Source of the DNA: Atriophallophorus winterbourni
Taxonomy: Eukaryota > Platyhelminthes > Trematoda > Plagiorchiida > Microphallidae
NCBI GenBank assembly: GCA_013407085.1
Contig: JACCGJ010010488.1
Span: 21,668 to 85,667 of the forward strand
Direction of reading: 5' to 3'
DNA length: 64,000 nucleotides
Shown here: piece after piece, positions 11,830 through 23,724 of the stretch
Layout of the letters: each line of letters starts with the position of its first letter
Numbering within the stretch: position 1 is the stretch's first letter
Notes under the pieces: generated by a model
Told to the model about the DNA's origin: nothing
Database searches by the model: none
What the model saw: the letters and a program-made list of their open reading frames with translations, nothing else
Position numbers and translations under genes: made by a program

Positions 11830-12600
11830 CTAGAAAAACAAAACAATGCTCAAAAACTGCATACGTTGAGTTGCTTCCTTCACCTATGGTTTTGTTTGCG
11901 AATGATATAGAAACATCGATGCGAATCAGCAATGCTGATGGCTGTGTTATGCTGCAAAACGATCTGAATGGTGTGTAAGGCTGGTCAAAAAACAATCTGC
12001 CTTTGAATAAGAAGAAGTCTAAGATCATGCAGATAGTTCGCGATCCATACTTTTTCTACCCAACTAAGCTCGGCGACTAAATACTGGATTACACAGTAGA
12101 AGAAAAGGCCTTTGGTGTCTAGATTTTTGGTAGGTTGAAAAATGGTCTACACTGAGAAACCATGTACAAACGCGCGTCTTGGCTGCTAGCTATGTTACGG
12201 CGGATATTTAGACGTTCTCTACCAGGTTATATTTACCACTCGGGGCAAACTTATATACACTCATTTCTAGACTATGCTACCCAACACTGGACACAATTGC
12301 TCCAGAAATATATTTTACTTCTTGACCACATATATATTATAAATTGTAGGTTTGTGAATGGTTTTGAAAATACGCTTTACGTCTAGCGACACCCACGACT
12401 GGATGTGATGACGCTTGCACAGAAGAGTATGCGAGGCGCTCTCAAAGAGCTTACTCCTACTTCCCACTTCCCGTTCCAATTATTCCACTTTCAAACTTTC
12501 AACAACTTCCGTGTTTATGGTTGCAAGTCGGAAATACCAAAACCCAAATAGAACTGCCTCGGGTATTTTTAAGCGGTGCGTTTTGTGTAATTGTTTCTAA
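11830..12600 (+). pseudogene. CR1-like RT C-terminal fragment
   Basis: Begins at the catalytic box, which reads FANDIE (about 11892-11910) instead of FADD, then NNLPLNKKKSKIM, a frame-shifted thumb and KRASWLLAMLRRIFRR (12165-12212), the conserved segment after the palm in CR1 enzymes. An ORF 12162-12386 is open, but the chain is broken before and after it. Confidence 0.7.
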
Positions 12601-12739
12601 CACCATAACTGCCAATTTGGTATACTCAAACAGTTTTGCTATACTCAAATCGAAACCTTTGGACTACAAGATAGATAATCTTAATAGGGTGAGCTAAATG
12701 CTTTCCTTCACACGTGTGAATACCGTATCATCAACGCCA

Positions 12740-13370
12740 TACACGAACGGGAGCTGGATGCTTCCCATTTACAAAACATATGTCGTATCTTCAACATATC
12801 GTGGATAGACAGCGTAACGAACGTTGTTGTGCTTTTTGAAGTTGACCTAAGCGCATGCTCACACCACTAAGACAGTACCGCCTACGGAAGCTGGGTCATA
12901 TGTACAATATGGAAAATGGTCGCATTCCAAACATCTACTCAATTGAGTTGAAAACAGGACGTCAAGCATTGGGCTTACCGCACTTGTCGTACGGAGACTT
13001 TTGCAAATAGATAAACGTGCTATTAAAATGGACCCAGTGATTTGGTTAGAACTTGTTCTTGACCGCTCACTTCGAAAGCAGTGAGTAACGTGTCGTATTT
13101 AACATCTTGAATAGCAGATAATACTTTTAGCGGCTAATCATATATCACGTCGACTGAAATCGCTCGTCCGTGCGCTGATTATACCTGTGAGTGCTGTGGA
13201 AAAGATTGTTCTTTCCGAATCGGACTGTTTACTCCTTCACAAAGCTGTGGAGCATGAAAACCTCATGCGCTTATATTGTACATCCATTGGTCGAGATCGA
13301 CCGAATGAGTCCGGAAACACCATCCTGTGTGATATCGTTAATAATTCAACACGTCATGATGTGAAATGAA
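12740..13370 (+). pseudogene. RTE-like RT C-terminal fragment and 3' UTR
   Basis: Shows RIFNISWID (12787-12815), the RILNISRMD block of RTE enzymes, then LRKLGHMYNMENGRIPN (12880-12940) and a GLPHLSYGDFCK block (12970-13010), all standard for the RTE C-terminus. Frameshifts and stops occur throughout. The 3' UTR (13190-13330) has the family segments GACTGTTTACTCCTTC and GGTCGAGATCGACCGAA. Confidence 0.75.
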
Positions 13371-13794
13371 TTTTGTTGTTGTTTTGAACAGATAAAATCA
13401 AAGTGCATCGCAGTTTACATTGGACGCATCCTTTCTTCGAAACTTCTAATCGCCAGCATTGGGGCTGTCGTCATGGATGTCGCGAAACGAACGGTAGATT
13501 TTACGTGGATAATGTGAGAGGGCAGTGTTCAACGGCCGCACTTGGCGAAAGTTAACTTGCATTGTGTTGCCATCGGAATTTTTGAGTTGTCGCAATAGAT
13601 TGAGCTGAAACAGTCCAAACGTTTGTGAGTCGGTCAAACTGACGGTTTATTAGTCAATTGAATGGAATGTTCAATTGGTTTTTCCCGTCTCAAGCGAACA
13701 CTAAGAACAACTATCTCAATGTTGTGCAGTTTGTCAACAGTTATTAGTTGTAATAATAAAAATATTATAATTACTAACTAATATGAAAATTACC
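13371..13794. other. No gene seen
   Basis: AT-rich unique-looking DNA between an RTE 3' end and the CCAT microsatellite. Confidence 0.4.
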
Positions 13795-14505
13795 ATCCGT
13801 GCATCCATTCATCTATTCATCCACCCACCCATTCATCCATTCACCCATCCATCCATCCATTCTTTCATACATCCATCCATTCATCCATCCATGCATCCAC
13901 CAATCAACCCATCCATCCATCCATTTATCCATCCATCCATTCATCCATCTATTCATCATTCCATCCATCCATCCATCCATCCACTAATCCATCCAGCCAG
14001 ACATTCAACCATCCATTCATCCACCAACCATCTATCAATTTATCCATCCATCCGTCCATCCATCCATCCATCCATCCATCCATCATCCATCCATCCGTCC
14101 ATTCATCCATTCATCCATCCATCCATCCATCCATTCATTCATCTATCCATTCATCCATTTATCCATCCAGCCATCCAGCCATTCATCCATCCACCGATCT
14201 GTCCATCCATCCATCCATCCATCCATCCATCCATCCATTCATCCATCCATCCATCCATCCATTCATGCATCCATCAATCCATCCATTCATCCACTCATCC
14301 ATCCATTCATCCATTCATCCATCCATTTGTCCATCAATCCATCCTTCCATCAATCCATCCATTCATCCGTCCATCCATCCATCCATCAATCCATGCATCC
14401 ATCCATTCATCCATCCATGCATCCATTCATTCATCCATCCATCCATCCATCCATCCATCCACCCATTCATCCATTCCTCCTCCACTCCATCCATCCATGC
14501 GATGT
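13795..14505 (+). repeat. CCAT tetranucleotide microsatellite, about 710 bp
   Basis: An almost unbroken array of CCAT/ATCC units with TTCATCC, TCAATCC and similar variant units. Because 4 and 3 are coprime, all three plus frames stay open and read Ser-Ile-His-Pro repeats; the long ORFs here are products of the repeat, not genes. Confidence 0.95.
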
Positions 14506-14927
14506 CTCTATCTAAGTGACTTCACCTCAGATTTTACACAACACAGCCGGTTTCTGAATTTTGCCATGGCCAGGTGTTGACAGTGATATTAGGTTTTAGT
14601 GAAAAATTTATAAAAAATGTCAGACTTTCACGCCACCATTCAGTGGGGTTCGTATTACGTACCACGATGTTTGATCTACTCTTTGATGTATGTACGAATG
14701 TACAAGCCTGATCCTGGCGAACTGCCGCACAGTCACAGTCTGCACGTGAGCTAACATACTGTCACTTTGTACAGGTCTAGACAGATGTGAGAAGTAGAGG
14801 AAGAAATGGAAAATCGGTCAGACTCCAGAGTTATTTTGCATGCATCTCACAACCGATGGCAGGAATAATTTCTACATGGTGTGGTATCAAGGTAATTATT
14901 CCCTCTCATGAAAGATAGCAAAAAAGT
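14506..14927. other. No gene seen; 3' flank of the carbonic anhydrase exon
   Basis: No sequence matching the missing C-terminal part of carbonic anhydrase was found on the minus strand here. Confidence 0.4.
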
Positions 14928-15268
14928 TCAAAATCTCTCCTGATCCTCATTAAATGACGCCGGTTGTTCTGGCACAAACCATTGAACATTTTCATAACAT
15001 GGCGGAAAAGTCGAGGAACCAATGTACGAGAAATAACGTTTCGGACTGAAAAGCTCCAACACTTTTCGCAAATCGAACGCACTGATAAACGTGATACTTT
15101 CCGGTTCAATCACTTTCGGGAGTGCCTCTGGGAACTGACCCAACGTGTCAAACAGCGTGACGTTGTTTTCGTTGTTGCTCTCGTTTGCGTCACCTACTTG
15201 TTGAGCCCACAAAGCCAGCGTCTTGATTCCATTTTGGTGATCCGTAGGCATCAAAGGCGGTGAAATAC
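14928..15268 (-). CDS. Alpha-carbonic anhydrase exon (C-terminal half)
   Basis: Minus-strand exon after an acceptor AAACAG, starting with two bases that complete a codon. It encodes KTLALWAQQVGD, the strand that reads AVLGIFLKVG-like in alpha-carbonic anhydrases, then SPKRYFSYIGSS, STFPPCYENVQW and a Q-x2-F end. The family consensus is YxYxGSLTTPPCxExVxW, so the match is strong. These enzymes hydrate CO2 at a zinc site. Thr199, which orients the zinc-bound hydroxide, is present, but position 200 is Phe instead of Thr/His. The zinc histidines would lie in an upstream exon not found here. The frame ends at TGA 14928-14930, about 30-40 residues before the usual end, with no donor site visible. 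It may be a pseudogene, a truncated paralog or an exon with an unseen non-canonical donor. Confidence 0.7.
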
Positions 15269-15855
15269 CTGTTTCTATCGAAGCCTATCAACTGCATCTG
15301 GAACAAAACAACTGGTTTAGTTTTTTTAGTTGTGTGTAGCATGCGGAAACTTCTATACGTGATCTAATTTATATAATTAATTGTGTTGTGTTTACCGAAT
15401 AAAATTCGGTTGCATTCCTCAAGACCTATTCTATGGGGAGTGAATTTTGGGAAAGCAACCATTGGATATGCCTGGCAGTAACCTTGTAGAATAACGTGCG
15501 AAAATACACAACTTGAATCTATTATTTGAGTAGAAGGGCTCTTGATGGCATGGTTTCAATACACGTTCTGAAACGTCATTTTCAGATATGGTGCAAATGC
15601 AGCTTATCGTTTAAAATACAGTGCGCGATGCGCAAGATTATGTGATAATTTAAAAAATGAACCGTTGCTGTTCGACAATCCATAGGCTTTTGTATATACT
15701 ATGTCATTCGGAAGTGGAATGTTGTTCACCGTACGCTTCTGAGCTCTCACGACAACATCCTACAAGTTGAATATGATGAAAGTGAAAAAGTATTAGTTTC
15801 AAGATCTTAATGGTTTCGATTTCCAGTTAATTTTGGAAAACGAAACATTACAACC
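15269..15855. other. No gene seen
   Basis: Would be intron upstream of the carbonic anhydrase exon on the minus strand. No further carbonic anhydrase exon was recognised. Confidence 0.4.
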
Positions 15856-17690
15856 TATTTCAAGATTCAAGAATTTATGGTTACAAAAACACATAGCTTT
15901 ACAATTACCATATCATATTAAATATGCGTTCAATAAGAGGTATAAAAAACAATTATACGATGTCACTGGAGTCAAGTAATATGCTTAAGGAAGGGCATTC
16001 CACAGGAAACAGACACGTACCGAATAGAAATATTGGCGACAATTAGTACGGGAATGAGGAATTTGTAGTGCCGCTGAGTGGCTACGTGTAATTCCTGATT
16101 CACGGTATTTGAATAAATGTTTGAGTGGGTGATCTGGAGTATGCAATATTTTGTAAGTAAGGATAACGTCACTTCGAAGTCTAGGTTGAAGGGGAGTGGG
16201 AAGCTTTAGCTTTTTCAACCTTTCCTCGTATTCACGGTCTCTAAAACCACGCAAGAGTTAGTTGCACGATGATATATCCTGTCAAGCAAGAATATATCCT
16301 TTTTCATCCACGGAGTCCATGCTTGCGATGCATGTTCCATTGTGGTAATTAAGTAGGTCTTCATGGTGCTTGGCAACGTTACAGGCGTAAAGGCTCTGAA
16401 GATCCGTCGAAGCATACATGGAAGCTTTGAAGCACGCTTGTAAATGACTCTGTTCCTTAGGCTGCAACATATCCAGACTACAAGATCCTTCTCCGATTCG
16501 GTACAGATCAAAATCGTTTGCCCAAAGTGATAATCGTACTAAAAGGGCTTACCGATTTGCAGTAACTTGCATTTTTGAAAATTGAACGGCAGTTTATTTC
16601 TAACTAACCATTCGTGTAGTGCATCTGAATCACTTTGCAGTTTTACGCAGTCTGCAGTTGATTTTATTCGCATCCAAAATTCAACATCATCCGCTAAAAG
16701 AACTACCTTGCATGAGAGTGTCTCAGGTAAATCATTGATGTAAACTAGGAAAAGCACTGGACCGAGAACGGAACCTTGCGGTACACCACTGGAGGTATTA
16801 ATGTCTCGTGATTGTACCCCGTTAACTCGAACGGTTGCCTTGTGCCCATTGAGGTAGCTTTCGAACCATACGAGTAGCTGCCCGTCAATACCAATCTGTT
16901 TCAGCTTTTGTAGCAACAGGAAGTGATCAACTCTGTCGAAAGCTTTCGACATATCCAGATAGCACGCGTACACACTATCTCCTGTGTCAACCGATTGGGT
17001 CTAATCGTTTAATACCGTCAGCAAGTTTGTCAAGCATGAGCGAGCTTTAGGAAAACCATGTTGGCGACAGATAGTATATTTTGTGATTCCAAGTAATGAA
17101 CTATATTTTCCGTCACTATGCGCTCCATCACTTGGATATCACGGGGAGTAGGGTGACAGGACGGTAGTTCGCGGGATCTGAACGGATACCACCCTGATAA
17201 ATCGGTGAAATTACCACTGTCTTCCACTCTGTTGGAACCACTCCTTCGGTTAGGAATGTTGGAACAATTGACATAGTGGTTCACACAGCTGCTGGTCACA
17301 GCATTTTAGTAACGGTGGTGTTATTCCATCGGCTCCAGGAGATTTCCCAGGGTTTAGTCGACACAAGTGTCTTCGTATAATCGCTGGATTAATCTCATTC
17401 GGTTGTTGAGATACAATCGATGTCAGTAAATTCTTATTCGCCCTAACCGTTATCGGGCTAAACACATTTGCATAAAATTGAGCGTGCGTATCAGCCGTTT
17501 CCTCTGCTGTGACTGTTAATATATTCTCAGAAATAACAGAAAACACCCCTGGTTTCACACTGGACCGAGCATTGACAATCCGATTGAGAAGTTTAGGGTT
17601 TTCTTCCATTTTCAAAGACAGAGAGCGATGGTAATATTGCTTGTCCTCTTTGACGAGAGAATTCACCTTGTTACGAATTTTAGACAAATT
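15856..17690 (-). pseudogene. CR1-like RT relic, minus strand
   Basis: Minus-strand ORF2 remnant without endonuclease. Pre-RT linker and LNPGKSPGADGITPP (about 17310-17360), motif A KAFDRVDHFLLLQKL (about 16900-16945), intact SGVPQGSVLGP (about 16750-16785), LADDVEFW (16680-16700; both Asp kept, Phe to Leu), then WTPWMKKDIFLLDRIY (about 16265-16320) and the RVCFLWNALP end near 15990. Frame changes near 17250, 17000, 16530 and 16230 break it. The 3' end carries TTCTTGAATC-type units at about 15856-15885. It is younger-looking than the relics at 1-4 kb because the palm is continuous. Confidence 0.85.
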
Positions 17691-18370
17691 TTAAGACAAA
17701 TCTTGATGCGGTTTTGGCCTTAATTACAAATCCTAATTCCATGAATCCACGTGGATGTATTTAACACGATTGTGGAACTGCTCAGTATGCAACAAAATTT
17801 CATTGTCGGATGTTATATTATTCGTAGCTACCATAATATTCTGTTTATTTTGTAAAGCTTTATGCGTTTTAGACGATTGAAATTTAATTGCCATGAAAAG
17901 TAAACAACATAATGAACTTTGGAATAGCGAACACGATTTGGTCTGAATTAAATTAACTTTATTTTATCTTTAACGTATGATGCCAACAATGGTAATAAGA
18001 TGCTACCTCATGCTATCTGCATGCATACTAACTCAGTCAAAATCACAAATATTGTAACCACACTGTATTTTACTGTATATTCTGAATATCTTCATTAGAC
18101 AGACTGTTTAGAATGCAGATGTGATGAGATATTTAAACCAGCCGATTAGGATACTAACGACCAATCGCCTTCAACCTAGATAAATTACTCCAACATTTAG
18201 TTCAGACTTTGCAATAACTCCATATAGACCATATCAGACTTTTAAGCAAGAGAAAATCTGCATATTTCAAGTTTTTATAACGATACACGAACATAGTAAA
18301 AATAAGACTAACAATGTTAAGTGATTATTATAATTACGTTCGTCCATTTTCATACGAAAAAAGGATTGCA

Positions 18371-18401
<31 letters not shown>

Positions 18402-18527
18402 AAATATTGCTCACTTTTTTCGGAAGCTGAGCAAGTAAAAATAGAGATTGAGATACAAAAATAGATTATTGAATGTTATCGACTTTTATATTATATAACG
18501 ACAAAGCGCAGACGGGAATATAATTTT
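17691..18527. other. No gene; contains a TA microsatellite
   Basis: AT-rich DNA without recognised genes. A short TA run lies at 18372-18398. Confidence 0.5.
18372..18398. repeat. TA dinucleotide microsatellite
   Basis: Uninterrupted TA repeat of about 13 units. Confidence 0.9.
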
Positions 18528-18870
18528 TTAAATTTTACGTAATTCAAAGTTTAACTCTGAGTTCGAAAGAACTTCCAAATACAAATAATGGGTAATTAAC
18601 AATCCGAATTCGCGGATGGTACCATTTAGGTGTTTTGGAGCTGTTATACCGATCATGTTTCCAACTAAATAGCATTGCCTACAATGGCAGGGTCGACGCT
18701 GGATAAGAACAGATAGTGCATAATCATGTTGACCGTAGAACAGTCCTTCGGCGTGCAACTGATACCGATTGACTAAGTATTGCACAGCGAGGTGAACGGT
18801 TCCGAAGAGATTACTTTACTCAAAACAGATTGTTTAGTAATCTTGGAAGCTACAGTGCAGTTTGCGACGT
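18528..18870 (-). other. Open segment with weak similarity to 33.0-33.3 kb, beside an RTE-like 3' end
   Basis: Minus frame open at 18528-18785 and upstream to about 18830. It starts with NLFGTVHLAVQYLVNR; the minus strand at 33.2 kb has NLYCSLHIDKQYLVDG. In both places the plus strand to the right (18830-18870; 33265-33400) resembles the RTE 3' UTR. This may be an unrecognised part of a repeat or a transduced host fragment. No domain recognised. Confidence 0.25.
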
Positions 18871-19879
18871 ATAGTACATATAACGATGTATATTTATGGT
18901 CCATATTAAAAGAAATAAACCAATAGTAAGCGCAAATACGGTTAATTAGCTTTTATGATTTTTAACCGCTTCAGAACGGATGTAACCTTTTGGTTACATG
19001 AACTTCGCAAGTCATTTAAAGCTATATCTAACTGAATTTTCCGAATTTTTTTGCACGGCGGCATACAGAATTTTGTCAACTGCAGGGTGGTTTTCTTCTT
19101 TTTCCGCAATCATCATTGACTTGTCCACAGTGAAAGAGAAAGTATGTCCTTGTTCGGGGTTCGAACGTATCCTCACAATTCGCAGTGTTGTGAGCCGAAT
19201 AAAAATCGTGTTGAAGTCTCAGTTATTTTATGTTTTGTATCAGTATGAACTTAGTCATGCCTACAAAGACAGAAAATTGGAATAAATCAGAAAATCTTCG
19301 AAATGCGTTGCGTTTAAATAGATGTAACTTCAATGTTACATTCGGCAGAAGTCACCAAAATCGTACGCTGGTGACATATGCCGGATGTAACAAATTGGTT
19401 ATATTTTGTTATTTTCTCAATTATGTGAATATCACAAACTTTTTATATTATTTGTGTTATTTCACCCCTAAGCAACTCGTTTCCGAAGAAACATATTTTA
19501 TTTCAGGTTGGAAAAAAATTCAGGCATGAAAGGGTGAAAGTCGGTGGAACAAAATCTTTTTTCAATCATCAAAACATATTGTCTTGTAAAGCTCTTGCAA
19601 ATTTAATGCGTATTATTCTAGTGAAAGTATAGGAACATTTTTTGAAATAAATATTCTATTAATTTACTGGCAAGTAGCAAGAGTTTTTAAATTTAGCAGC
19701 TGTTTTAAATTTCGCGTCATAGTGATGTGTTGCTCACACCCCATCCCCAAAACACCACATAGCATCATAGCAATAACCAAGATTGCTACGATTTTCTTTT
19801 ACCTTCTTAAAATTATTTGAAATCAAAAAACACAAAGGTCATTCCACAATCCAACTTTCAATATATTTCGACCGATTCG
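18871..19879. other. No gene seen
   Basis: AT-rich; several short ORFs without motifs or splice context. Confidence 0.4.
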
Positions 19880-19969
19880 ACGAAGGTGTAATAAATAAAT
19901 GGTTCATAACATATCTGGGAAACGTGAGTTAATAAAAAATGTCATTTGCATGCAATTCAATTACAAGCA

Positions 19970-20012
19970 CCCCACGACGATTTCTTCCAGTTCATACTCA
20001 TTAGGTATTGAG
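19970..20012 (-). ncRNA. Hammerhead ribozyme motif, degraded
   Basis: On the minus strand: AATAC, core CTAATGA for CUGANGA, a decayed stem II, GAAA, CGTC as the cleavage side, GTGGGG. Three stem I base pairs remain. Confidence 0.4.
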
Positions 20013-20114
20013 TTTAAGATCAGGATTCGCATGCGCTTAAAACAGTGGAAACAGCGCTTAAAAACAGTGCAAAACTTTCTTTTTTGAATCAAAATACATT
20101 TCATTACCTGCACT

Positions 20115-20160
20115 GTCTCTGCCTGCTAAGTGCAAACGGGACGAGACTAATCGTGTTTTG
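20115..20160 (+). ncRNA. Hammerhead ribozyme motif, degraded
   Basis: CTCTGC, core CTGCTAA, GTGC...GGAC for stem II, GAGA for GAAA, ATC, GTGTTT. The position 233 bp before the next copy identifies it. Confidence 0.35.
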
Positions 20161-20347
20161 TGTGATGTAAATCCATGCAAATGAGTGTTATTCTTCATTT
20201 TTATGAGTTTGAACCCCGTCTACATGTGTTTGGGCACGTGCGATTGAACAGGTTGGTCGTCCCAACCTCATCAAACAGTCGCATACAAATGCAAATATTA
20301 TTCCATTCTTCTACTCTTCATTAGGCATGCAGATTATGATCCTAGTA

Positions 20348-20390
20348 TCGATAACTTATAAACGTGAATGTCACGAAACCGGTCGTGGGG
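20348..20390 (+). ncRNA. Hammerhead ribozyme motif, partly preserved
   Basis: Core CTTATAA, stem II GTGA/TCAC (4 bp, ATG loop), GAAA, palindromic ACCGGT with cleavage base C, then GTGGGG. The 5' strand of stem I has decayed. Confidence 0.5.
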
Positions 20391-20440
20391 TGTGTGAATG
20401 AAATGCATGCGAATAATCATTTTATATTTCACGTAAATTT

Positions 20441-21130
20441 GCATGTCTTTTTTAAATTCGTGATGAATAATTATAGCTAGATAATATTTGCAGGATTCTT
20501 TCCCACTCGCCAAATCAAGGACGGTTTCGAACTGTTTCCTTATATTTGGTGATGACAGAAATCTCAATATTCGAATTTGCCAAAACGCATGATGTGCAAA
20601 ACATTCTCTATATTTGCACTACTTTCTTGCAGTTTATATGGATTTTGAAAGTTTCCATCATAAAAATATGCAAGAATTTAAAGTGTGTCTTTCAATTTAT
20701 GTGAGTGCTTGATCGGAGTAGTACATCATTATGTGCAGTAAAACCAGAGTTCGTAAATCACTATGAAAAATACTGTGGATATCACTGGTCAGTAACCAAA
20801 CATCCACAAACGTCCCCTTCAATCACTTAATATTAGGCGTGATCATTGCATTTGTGTATTTACCAGCTTTATTACATGTATACCTTCATCCTTCAAAACG
20901 CATGAACTTAATGTTTTATTTCATAGTAGTAAAAGCCCCGAGATACACGGAATTGAATATTTTTCCTTTCCGAAGCTTGTGCCTTGTTTTGAACATATTA
21001 TGAGTAAACAAATTTAATCAATTATGAACTGTATCCCAAATTTGGTTGACAGAGCATATATACACTAACACGCTAACACTGGTTGAGTCGTATGTGAGAA
21101 AGATCTACACTACAGTACAAATACCGCACT
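20441..21130. other. No gene seen
   Basis: Unclassified AT-rich DNA. Confidence 0.4.
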
Positions 21131-21510
21131 CTTGTGGCACAAAGACGTTTACAAAAGCGATGTGAAATATGTTGGCATTGATCCTACGAACTGAGTGGAA
21201 CTTGCGCTTGCCCACTCACTTGGGACGCACTGTGTACATCGTGGACTACAAGCAGTGAAACAGCAGATCCACGTCTCGGTTGCTGCTCGAAGATCACGCG
21301 AACAACTTGCAACCGTTCAACGGATCAAAAGCTATACCTGCTAGCGCTTTGAAATAGATTGCTGTCTCATAAATACGACAGTTTACTGACATCAAACACT
21401 GCTTCATATTGAACCGTGGTGCACTTTTGATGTACATTCGTGGTGGACAGCCATTATCAGAGATCAAAGATCAGTTACAACTATTGCGCATATTTTCAAC
21501 GGAAAGCTTT
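21131..21510 (+). pseudogene. RTE-like C-terminal fragment
   Basis: RYKDVYKSDVKYVGID-like residues (about 21143-21195) match the RYKDICKKDMKALGID block of the RTE relic at 57.6 kb, followed by LAHSLGTHCVHRG (the DRSxWR region) and an R-rich end. The 3' UTR segment ATGTACATTCGTGGTGGACAG follows. Truncated and frame-broken. Confidence 0.65.
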
Positions 21511-21899
21511 GCGTCTTTTATGAAAATCTCTAACGTCAAATGTTAAAAATCTATTATATCAAACATATTCGTTCAACTTCTGTATGGTTCGAGAATAATT
21601 TTGATTGGCGTGTGCGAAAGCTCTCATTGACATTGATTCAAAACACGTGATATAAATTTCACATTAGATTAAGTAAATATACATGATGAACAAATACATT
21701 TGAAGGTAGCACAACAGGAATTCATGTGAGTGGATTATTTTCAATTTAATTTAATTTCGGAGACAATATTAATGATTTATTTGATCGAATTTTTGACTTT
21801 CATGCAATATAGTTCGGAAAAGTAATTCGTTATAAACATGATAGTGCATTTATATCGTTACGAATAATTTGATAACAACAGCGACATAGAAACACAGCT
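21511..21899. other. No gene seen
   Basis: AT-rich spacer between RTE and ribozyme repeats. Confidence 0.4.
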
Positions 21900-21951
21900 T
21901 GTTTTCCATTCCTTAGCTGTTTCGAAAGCCTGCTGATCCTAATCTCACTGT

Positions 21952-21993
21952 CACTGTCTGATGAATGTAAGCACCACGAAACCGGTTGTGGTG
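21952..21993 (+). ncRNA. Hammerhead ribozyme motif, well preserved core
   Basis: Stem I CACTGT pairs with GTGGTG over six positions (three Watson-Crick, three G-U). Relative to other copies (CTCTAC with GTGGGG) one pair changed from U-G to A-U on both strands, a compensatory change. The core is a perfect CTGATGA, then a weakened stem II, GAAA, ACCGGT and cleavage base T. Confidence 0.65.
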
Positions 21994-22174
21994 TGTGTCT
22001 TGCATGCAAATGAGTTTTGTGTTAATGGACATGGGTTTATTATTTTTATACGTGTGTTGTGACACATGTAATTGAACATGTTGGTCGTACCATCCTTGTC
22101 AATAGTGGCATACAAGCGCAACTTGTTTTCCATTATTTCATTGTTTCAAACACATGCGGATCCTGAACATACGG

Positions 22175-22216
22175 TCTATACCTGATGTAGGCAACAGCAC
22201 ATTGAGCGTGTAGTGT
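22175..22216 (+). ncRNA. Hammerhead ribozyme relic
   Basis: TATAC, CTGATGT, GGCAACAGCAC, then decayed sequence where GAAAC should be. Recognised by position in the second unit. Confidence 0.3.
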
Positions 22217-22499
22217 GTGTGATGGAAATGGATGCAAATTAGGTTTTTTTGTTGATGCCAGATAAATTTTTATTAGGTGTAAATACGATGGATTATGCAT
22301 GCCCAATTCTAGGCAACTTATTGTAATCAGATAATTTGTACTAAATCCGTCATCTAGCAGACGTTTGAGGATTTGAGCTAAGATTTCTCCAGATACTCCA
22401 TCCAAAAACATATGCAACGCACAACCGTATATGCAAATCGATGTAATTATTCAGCAATGAAACGCCGCTTGTTTTGAGACTCCATTTCAGAAATATTCA

Positions 22500-23230
22500 A
22501 GCCTGTTTTTCTTTCTTAATTGTTGATCTTTTAAAGGAATTTTGCAGTGGTTGGCCTCATTCGGTTTATGTCGACCTCCAAAGTACATCAGCGCGCGTTA
22601 AGCTTTCATGCGGTTCAGCGTTTCAAATGACTGAAGAATCTGATTCCAGTGGAACAATTTCTGTCGCTGCGATGAATGCGACGTGTAGGACGCAGTCAAT
22701 CCGCGTCATGTGCACACTGTCGTCATGATTTACGTAAAGCAGTCGAGAGCACTAGCTTTTCAATATTGGCGTTTTTTACACTGCATTTAATTTGGCGGTA
22801 CAAGAGCATGTTTTCATCAAACTCGTAGGTTCAATGTCAAAAGCGTTATTATCTCATTTACTAACGTTTTTGTATCACTATTGTGGCCGGCGCAAAATTT
22901 TACTTTCGGGTTTCAACTCATCAGAGAGTAGATATTTTGTGGTGCGCCAATTTTTCATTGTGTACGCATGACCTAGCCAGCAAGTAAAAATGCTCTATAT
23001 ATACCAGCTTAAGAAATCAATTCAGCATTCTTACTTTGTCCATTCATGGAATGTTCATGTTAGGGAGGATGATTCATGTTTCACTGCCGTACAGTAAGCC
23101 AATTATTGCGCACGCACTGTAAAACATCATATTTGTCTTAACTATCAACATGCGGTTCCCGAGGACGCGAGAGTTAAACCGGGATAGAATGACAGCTTTT
23201 CTGCCAAAGTTACTCAAACCTGACACCTAA
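22500..23230 (-). pseudogene. RTE-like relic, minus strand
   Basis: On the minus strand the 3' UTR segment TGATGTACNTNGGAGGTCGA (about 22570-22595) and GGCCAACCACTGC (22552-22565) match the RTE ends elsewhere. Upstream, 23030-23200 resembles the RTE block at 57.9-58.0 kb (plus-strand text CATGCGGTTCCCGAGGACG versus TTGCGGTTACCCCAAAACA). Heavily mutated; no ORF survives. Confidence 0.5.
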
Positions 23231-23724
23231 AATGTATTAGTTGTGTACTCTCACGTATATAAGCCACAGTGTCAATTTACATTGACCGTGTTCACGTATA
23301 TCACATTTATATGCATACTACTGATCCCTGTCAGGCCTACGTAATTTAAAGCGTCGTAGGATTGATGTATGCTTTTTGCGGTAACATAGACATGGGGTGT
23401 ATGTTGTAATGCCATTTAATCATGATTCCTGTCATTAAAATTTCACGTTTTTAACGAAAATGCTATGCCAGGAGTGAAACGGTACCGTCAAACCGCTCTA
23501 ACCTATTGTCTCAGAATTAGTTTCCATTAAAAATAATCTATAGCACACAAACATATTCAAATCAATAGCATTTAGCTCATCGTTTTGATATGAGTCATGA
23601 CGTAAGCCAACCATCCACAACTTCATGCCATGTTATAAGGTGTAAAAAGATTGATATTAGATCACAATAATTGTTGAAAACTTTAACTGTGAGGGTCCAG
23701 CATCGAAGTCCATTAAGTAAACAA

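Larger units (their letters stand above)
19880..20440. mobile_element. Hammerhead repeat units (retrozyme-like), one minus, two plus
   Basis: A minus-oriented unit piece (19880-20070) is followed by a plus-oriented dimer (20075-20440) whose ribozymes are 233 bp apart. The unit has a GCATGCG block before the ribozyme, the ribozyme, then GTGTGTGATGGAAATGCATG-type sequence, TTTGGGCACGTGA, GGTTGGTCGTNCCAACC-type inverted sequence and GTGGCATACAA. The same order recurs at 21.9, 43.0 and 49.1 kb. Confidence 0.6.
21900..22290 (+). mobile_element. Hammerhead repeat dimer (retrozyme-like)
   Basis: Two plus-oriented units of the 230-bp family; ribozymes start 223 bp apart. The linker holds TTGAACATGTTGGTCGTACC and GTGGCATACAAGCGCAAC, as in the other arrays. 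Confidence 0.65.

Noticed and set aside
13783..14580. Long ORF of Ser-Ile-His-Pro repeats
   Set aside because: It is translation of a CCAT microsatellite; all three plus frames are open for the same reason.
20200..20230. Phrase like a tRNA B box (TTTGAACCCCGTC) in the 230-bp unit, suggesting a tRNA-derived SINE
   Set aside because: No A box or tRNA fold around it, and the ribozyme explains the unit better.
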